Source of the DNA: Alphaproteobacteria bacterium
GTDB lineage: Bacteria; Pseudomonadota; Alphaproteobacteria; Puniceispirillales; UBA1172
Reading direction: 5' to 3'
Assembly (NCBI GenBank): GCA_023259875.1
Contig: JALRFL010000075.1
Location: forward strand, 1 to 8,896
Length of the DNA: 8,896 bases
Below, in pieces: positions 4,439-8,896 of the stretch. Both the position numbers and the translations under genes were made by a program. The notes beneath the pieces were generated by a model. The model was not told where the DNA came from. It did no database searches and worked only from the letters and a program-made list of their open reading frames with translations. Numbering within the stretch: position 1 is the first letter of the stretch; every line of letters starts with the position of its first letter.

Positions 4439-7102
4439 ATGCTAACCGTAAATGACATTCGCAAAGCGTTTCTGGATTATTTTGCCAAGAATGATCATGA
4501 GATCGTGAGTTCGAGCTCATTGGTTCCGCATAATGACCCCACCTTGCTGTTTACTAACGCAGGAATGGTGCAATTTAAGAATGTTTTTACCGGCGCCGAA
4601 AGCCGTGATATCCCCCGGGCGGTGACAGCACAAAAATGCGTGCGCGCAGGCGGCAAACATAATGATCTTGAAAATGTCGGGCATACGGCGCGCCACCATA
4701 CCTTTTTTGAAATGCTGGGTAACTTTTCTTTTGGTGACTATTTCAAAGATCAGGCGATTGAACTGGCATGGAATCTGATCACGAAAGAATACGGTCTTCC
4801 CAAAGACAAATTGCTAGTGACCATTTATCATGATGATGATGAGGCCGCAGACCATTGGCGCAAAATTGCTGGTTTGTCTGATGACCGGATTATTCGCATC
4901 GCAACATCGGATAATTTCTGGTCCATGGGTGATATTGGCCCTTGCGGCCCGTGTTCTGAGATTTTCTATGATCATGGGGATCATATTCCCGGTGGCCCAC
5001 CGGGGTCTCCGGATGAAGATGGGGATCGCTTTATTGAAATTTGGAACCTTGTCTTTATGCAATTTGAACAACGCGGGCCTGATGATCGCGTGTCACTGCC
5101 GCGCCCGTCAATTGATACCGGCATGGGCATTGAGCGGATTGCCGCTATCATGCAAGGCAAGCATGATAATTATGATATTGATTTGATGCAGCATCTTATT
5201 GCCGCCTCTGCTGGCCATGCCGGGGTTGATGCGGAAGGGGCGCATAGGGTATCGCATCGGGTGATTGCTGATCATTTGCGGTCATCTTGCTTTTTGATTT
5301 CAGATGGGGTGTTGCCATCGAACGAAGGCCGCGGCTATGTGTTGCGGCGGATTATGCGGCGTGCCATGCGTCACGCCCATCAGATGGGGTGCCGTGATCC
5401 GCTTTTGTATAAGCTTGTGCCAGCCCTTGTCGAGGTCATGGGGGGGCATTACACCGAATTAAAACGCGCCGAAAGCCTGATGACCGAGGTTCTGAAACTA
5501 GAAGAAACCCGGTTTAAGGAAACCTTGGATCGTGGTTTGCGAATTCTGATGGATGAGGTGGAACAAAACCCCGGGGCTGGCCGCCTTGATGGGCAATTGG
5601 CGTTTAAGCTTTATGACACCTATGGCTTTCCTATTGATTTGACCGAAGATGTGTTGCGCGGCCATGGCTGGGTTGTTGATCATGCTGGTTTTGATGCGGC
5701 CATGGAAAAACAAAAAACCATGGCACGGAAAGCATGGTCAGGGTCAGGTGATAAGGGCATGTCGCCTGTTTTTCTCAATATCGCGGATAAAACCGGAGCA
5801 ACGGAGTTTTTGGGATACACCACAACCACGGCTAACGGCATGATTGTAGCCTTGGCGCAGGATGAGACCGAAAAAGATCAGATTGCAGCAGGGGAGACCG
5901 CTACCTTAGTGGCTAACCAAACCCCATTTTATGCGGAATCAGGCGGTCAGATTGGTGATAAAGGGGTGATTTATGATGAGGCCACCGGCAAAGAAGTCGC
6001 CCAAGTCACCGATACATGGAAAACGCCATCGGGGGTGTTTTTCCATGTGATTACGGCCAGCGATACTTTGCGTGTTGGTCAGGCTTGCCGTTTTGAGGTG
6101 GACGCCTTGCGGCGCCAGCATCTGCGCTGTAACCATTCGGCCACTCATCTCTTACAAGAAGCGTTGCGCGAAGTTCTGGGCACCCATGTGATGCAGAAAG
6201 GCTCAATGGTCAGCCCAGATCGCTTGCGCTTTGATTTTAGCCATACCCGTCAGGTTGAAGCAGACGAGCTGGCAACGATTGAGGCATTGGTAAATCACCG
6301 CCTGATGATGAATAGCGAAGTCACCACACGCATTATGACCCAAGATGATGCCATAGCCGAAGGGGCGCTAGCGTTATTTGGTGAGAAATATGGTGATGAG
6401 GTGAGGGTGGTTTCCATGGGTGGACCAACCGAAATGGCAGGCCGCGCGGCTTGGTCGGTGGAATTATGCGGCGGCACTCATGTCAGTCGCACCGGCGAAA
6501 TTGGCCTTTTCAAGATTATTGGCGAAACCTCGGTTGCTGGCGGTGTTCGCCGGATTGAGGCGGTGACAAATGACGGGGCTATGCAGTGGATCAAAGAAAG
6601 GCTTGATATTCTGTCAGCGTCATCGCAATTGCTAAAAACCACCCCAGAACAATTATCAGCAAGGCTAGAAACCCTGATGCAAGAGCGGAAGCAGGCGGAT
6701 CAAATGATTGCTGATCTGCGCCGCAAATTAGCATCAGGTGGCGGTGACAGCAGGGATATCAGCCATCAGATCGGCGATACGGTTTTCACAGGCCGGCAAT
6801 TATCTGATACCCCAGCCAAAGACCTTAAAACCATTGCTGATGGCATGATAGCAAAAGCGCCCAAAGGGATTGTTGTGCTGATTTCGGTTGCTGATGGCAA
6901 AGCGTCTATAGTTGTTGCGGTATCCAAAGCCATGACAGACCAGATCAACGCGGTTGATCTGGTGCGAATTGGGGCTGAACAGATAGGCGGCAAGGGCGGT
7001 GGCGGTCGGCCTGATATGGCTCAGGCTGGTGGGCCTGATGGGGATAAAGCCGAAGCCGCCATTACCGCTATTCTTGAAACCGCCAAGCAAAAGCTGGGAT
7101 AG
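4439..7102 (+). CDS. alaS: Alanyl-tRNA synthetase
   Basis: An 887-residue cytoplasmic class II synthetase that charges tRNA-Ala with alanine; the length is normal for the family. The catalytic core starts with IRKAFLDYF (7-15) and TNAGMVQFK (39-47). Motif 2 is RHHTFFEMLGNFSFGDYFK (85-103) and motif 3 is GMGIER (228-233). The editing domain, which removes mischarged Ser and Gly, is complete: HSATH with H566 and H570, and CGGTH with C677 and H681 supply its zinc-binding residues. The C-terminal C-Ala domain has the glycine-rich stretch IGGKGGGGRPD (849-859). The ATG at 4439 follows AGGGG by a somewhat long gap of ten bases. The gene lies between recA and convergent icd, an order shared with rhizobia. 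No frameshift or missing key residue is seen. Confidence 0.98.
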   Translation: MLTVNDIRKAFLDYFAKNDHEIVSSSSLVPHNDPTLLFTNAGMVQFKNVFTGAESRDIPRAVTAQKCVRAGGKHNDLENVGHTARHHTFFEMLGNFSFGDYFKDQAIELAWNLITKEYGLPKDKLLVTIYHDDDEAADHWRKIAGLSDDRIIRIATSDNFWSMGDIGPCGPCSEIFYDHGDHIPGGPPGSPDEDGDRFIEIWNLVFMQFEQRGPDDRVSLPRPSIDTGMGIERIAAIMQGKHDNYDIDLMQHLIAASAGHAGVDAEGAHRVSHRVIADHLRSSCFLISDGVLPSNEGRGYVLRRIMRRAMRHAHQMGCRDPLLYKLVPALVEVMGGHYTELKRAESLMTEVLKLEETRFKETLDRGLRILMDEVEQNPGAGRLDGQLAFKLYDTYGFPIDLTEDVLRGHGWVVDHAGFDAAMEKQKTMARKAWSGSGDKGMSPVFLNIADKTGATEFLGYTTTTANGMIVALAQDETEKDQIAAGETATLVANQTPFYAESGGQIGDKGVIYDEATGKEVAQVTDTWKTPSGVFFHVITASDTLRVGQACRFEVDALRRQHLRCNHSATHLLQEALREVLGTHVMQKGSMVSPDRLRFDFSHTRQVEADELATIEALVNHRLMMNSEVTTRIMTQDDAIAEGALALFGEKYGDEVRVVSMGGPTEMAGRAAWSVELCGGTHVSRTGEIGLFKIIGETSVAGGVRRIEAVTNDGAMQWIKERLDILSASSQLLKTTPEQLSARLETLMQERKQADQMIADLRRKLASGGGDSRDISHQIGDTVFTGRQLSDTPAKDLKTIADGMIAKAPKGIVVLISVADGKASIVVAVSKAMTDQINAVDLVRIGAEQIGGKGGGGRPDMAQAGGPDGDKAEAAITAILETAKQKLG

Positions 7103-7121
7103 TTTTCAGGGCTTAAATCAG

Positions 7122-7143
7122 GGCAAGTTAACTTGCCATTTTT
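7122..7143 (+). terminator. alaS terminator overlapping the icd stop codon
   Basis: GGCAAGTTAACTTGCC (7122-7137) is a perfect 16-bp palindrome followed by A and five T residues (7139-7143). It lies 19 bases after the alaS stop. The icd stop codon (7128-7130 on the minus strand) is inside it, so the last icd codons form the T-run side. No T-run follows it on the minus strand, so it should act only on alaS. Confidence 0.75.
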
Positions 7144-8345
7144 GCCTTTAGGTTCTGATCAATCGCATCAAGGAATTCATCCGTTGATAAAAACGCCTGC
7201 TCTGGGCCAATTAAAAGGGCAAGATCTTTGGTCATTTGACCACTTTCAACCGTGCTGATACAGACTTGCTCAAGCGTGGTTGCAAAGGCCTCAAGTTCAG
7301 GGGTGTCATCAAACTTGGCCCGATAACGCAACCCTTGTGTCCATGCAAAGATGGACGCAATCGGATTGGTTGAGGTGGTTTTGCCTGCCTGATGTTGGCG
7401 ATAGTGACGGGTTACCGTGCCGTGGGCGGCTTCGGCTTCGACGGTCTTGCCATCAGGGGTCATAAGAACAGAGGTCATCAGACCGAGTGAGCCAAACCCT
7501 TGGGCAACGGTGTCAGATTGCACATCGCCATCATAATTTTTACAGGCCCAGACAAACTTTCCATTCCATTTCAACGCAGAGGCCACCATGTCATCAATCA
7601 ACCGATGCTCATAGGTGATCCCTTTAGCGTCAAACACTGTTTTGAATTCGGTGTTGTAAATCTCTTCAAAAATATCTTTGAAACGCCCATCATAGGCCTT
7701 GAGAATGGTGTTTTTCGTAGAAAGATAAACAGGCCATCCCAGATCAAGCCCATAATTAAGGCAAGCGCGAGCAAAGCCTTTGATCGAATCGTCCAGATTA
7801 TACATGCCAAGGGCAACGCCACTATCAGGAAAGGTAAAAACATCACGGGTGACAGGCTCGCTGCCATCATCAGGTGTAAAGGTGATGGTCAATTTTCCGG
7901 GGCGATCAACCAGAAAATCAGTGGCGCGATACTGATCACCAAAGGCGTGTCGTCCAATAACAATCGGATCAGTCCAGTTTGGCACTAACCGCGGAACATT
8001 TTTGCAAATAATAGGCTGGCGAAAAACGGTGCCGCCAATAATGTTTCGGATCGTGCCATTAGGGGAACGGTACATGGCTTTGAGGTTAAACTCCTCAACC
8101 CTTGCCTCGTCAGGGGTGATGGTCGCGCATTTAATGCCAACGCCATAGGTTTTGATTGCGTTCGCGGCGTCAATGGTCACCTGATCATTGGTCTCATCCC
8201 GATATTCAATGCCAAGATCAAAATATTTCAAATCAATATCAAGATAGGGATAGATCAATTTGTCTTTGATCTTTTGCCAGATGATGCGCGTCATTTCATC
8301 GCCATCAAGTTCAACAACAGGTGTCTTTACAGTTATCTTGGACAT
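7128..8345 (-). CDS. icd: NADP-dependent isocitrate dehydrogenase, eukaryote-like type
   Basis: A 405-residue enzyme converting isocitrate to 2-oxoglutarate and CO2 with formation of NADPH in the TCA cycle. It is of the dimeric type shared by alphaproteobacteria and eukaryotes, not the E. coli type. Residues aligned to human IDH1 are kept almost at the same numbers: T77, S94, N96, R100, R109, R132, Y139, K211, and the metal ligands D251, D274 and D278. NADP specificity is indicated by HGTVTRH with R313 and H314. The C-terminal part has TSTNPIASIFAWTQGL (324-339). The ATG at 8345 is preceded by GGGGG (8352-8356) six bases upstream. The gene converges on alaS and follows the LOG-like gene by 22 bases on the same strand. 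Its promoter is not evident and may lie in or beyond the LOG-like gene. Confidence 0.97.
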   Translation of the reverse strand: MSKITVKTPVVELDGDEMTRIIWQKIKDKLIYPYLDIDLKYFDLGIEYRDETNDQVTIDAANAIKTYGVGIKCATITPDEARVEEFNLKAMYRSPNGTIRNIIGGTVFRQPIICKNVPRLVPNWTDPIVIGRHAFGDQYRATDFLVDRPGKLTITFTPDDGSEPVTRDVFTFPDSGVALGMYNLDDSIKGFARACLNYGLDLGWPVYLSTKNTILKAYDGRFKDIFEEIYNTEFKTVFDAKGITYEHRLIDDMVASALKWNGKFVWACKNYDGDVQSDTVAQGFGSLGLMTSVLMTPDGKTVEAEAAHGTVTRHYRQHQAGKTTSTNPIASIFAWTQGLRYRAKFDDTPELEAFATTLEQVCISTVESGQMTKDLALLIGPEQAFLSTDEFLDAIDQNLKAKMAS

Positions 8346-8367
8346 GATTTACCCCCAGTGAGTCCGT

Positions 8368-8763
8368 TCAAAGTTTATTAATCTGGTCATCTTTGCCAGT
8401 GGCTTTCCATTCGTGCAAAAATTGATCAAGAACATCGGCAACATCGTCCACCGTGTCAAGATGATGAACTAACGCCATATGGTTTGCGCGAATAAAGCCA
8501 TGGTTAGCAGCCTTTTGGAACATGGCTAACATATCATCCCAAAACCCATTCGGATTAAACAGATAAATCGGTTTGTTGATCACCTTAAGTTGGCACCATG
8601 TCAGCACCTCTAGCATTTCTTCCATCGTGCCAAAGCCGCCAGGCAAAACAATAAAAGCATCAGATTCGCTGTACATGCCACGGGGCGTGGCAGGAGGAAT
8701 ATATGGATAGACTAACCACATCGGCTCTGACACGCGGGGCCATGCTATGACAGCACAAATCAT
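8368..8763 (-). pseudogene. LOG/lysine-decarboxylase-like protein, C-terminal part, probably truncated
   Basis: The open frame from 8763 gives 131 residues. From about residue 31 it is a clear member of the LOG (TIGR00730-type) family: ESDAFIVLPGGFGTMEEMLE (33-52), then LTWCQL, NKPIYLFNPNGFW and a normal C-terminus. Family members are about 180-210 residues and start with a Rossmann part carrying CVYCGSS and GGG-GLMG motifs. None of that is found in any frame up to the window edge. The RK dyad before the PGGxGT motif is also lost: the sequence reads TPRGMYSES where MHxRKxxM is expected. LOG enzymes release free bases from nucleoside 5'-monophosphates and need these parts, so activity is unlikely. 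No ribosome binding site precedes the ATG at 8763, and a stop codon (TAG) lies immediately upstream in frame. Alternatives are a true short paralogue or an assembly join near 8690. Confidence 0.7.
8676..8692. repeat. Perfect 7-bp inverted repeat at the point where LOG similarity ends
   Basis: TGCCACG (8676-8682), GGG, CGTGGCA (8686-8692). Recognisable LOG sequence begins on one side of it and stops on the other. It may mark a rearrangement or join; a chance short hairpin cannot be excluded. Confidence 0.6.
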
Positions 8764-8896
8764 CTATGAGACACTGCGTGATTTTCACCCATGCTTTGGA
8801 TGCGCGTGATCCGCTGGGAATAAAAAAGTCAAAAGAGTTAGCGTTTGCGCACAGATCATGCGTTTCAGGTGCGAGATTCGCATCAATATCAAAACG
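8764..8896. other. Unassigned right edge
   Basis: No recognised gene. Two overlapping frames are open to the window edge. On the plus strand one runs from the ATG at 8766 for 43 codons, without a ribosome binding site. On the minus strand one enters from the edge and stops inside the LOG-like gene. Neither resembles a family I know. The expected LOG N-terminal motifs are absent. Confidence 0.4.

Noticed and set aside
7500..7988. 162-codon plus-strand open frame inside icd
   Set aside because: It is antisense to icd, whose protein is complete with all catalytic residues; the plus-strand translation has no domain-like pattern.
1..8896. CRISPR arrays, tRNA or rRNA genes, insertion sequences
   Set aside because: No regularly spaced repeats, cloverleaf pattern or transposase-like protein was seen on either strand.

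Overview
The window looks like chromosomal DNA of an alphaproteobacterium of moderate GC content. The evidence is a CtrA-family regulator, a DksA of the alphaproteobacterial cysteine-poor type, a DUF3553 protein, a eukaryote-like NADP isocitrate dehydrogenase, and the gene order kinase-recA-alaS-icd, which recalls the cckA/recA/alaS/icd neighbourhood of Caulobacter and the rhizobia. A marine Rhodospirillales or SAR116-type (Puniceispirillales) lineage would fit, but that placement is inference.

Layout. Positions 1-183 (minus) hold most of a DUF3553 gene that runs off the left edge. Positions 255-962 (minus) hold a CtrA-like response regulator. A 424-base divergent intergenic region (963-1386) with several inverted repeats separates it from a DksA-family gene (1387-1848, plus), which ends in a clear intrinsic terminator. 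Next comes a small soluble histidine kinase (2072-2836, TTG start) with an exact TTAA-N7-TTAA CtrA-type box upstream. recA (3020-4144) follows; its promoter carries two copies of a 21-bp direct repeat holding near-LexA half-sites. After a strong terminator comes alaS (4439-7102). It converges on icd (7128-8345, minus), and the alaS terminator overlaps the icd stop codon. Upstream of icd on the same strand is the C-terminal part of a LOG/lysine-decarboxylase-like gene (8368-8763). Its N-terminal half is missing, and the break lies next to a perfect short hairpin. The last 130 bases are unassigned.

How it fits together. The left half is regulatory: a CtrA-like output regulator, a transcription modulator of the DksA type, and a stripped-down CckA-like kinase whose promoter carries a CtrA box. 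The right half is housekeeping: recombination and SOS (recA), tRNA charging (alaS) and the TCA cycle (icd). The most interesting reading is that the slot next to recA, used in relatives for the hybrid kinase CckA, here holds a kinase with no membrane, PAS or receiver domain, apparently under control of a CtrA-family protein. No CRISPR array, tRNA, rRNA or insertion sequence was recognised.
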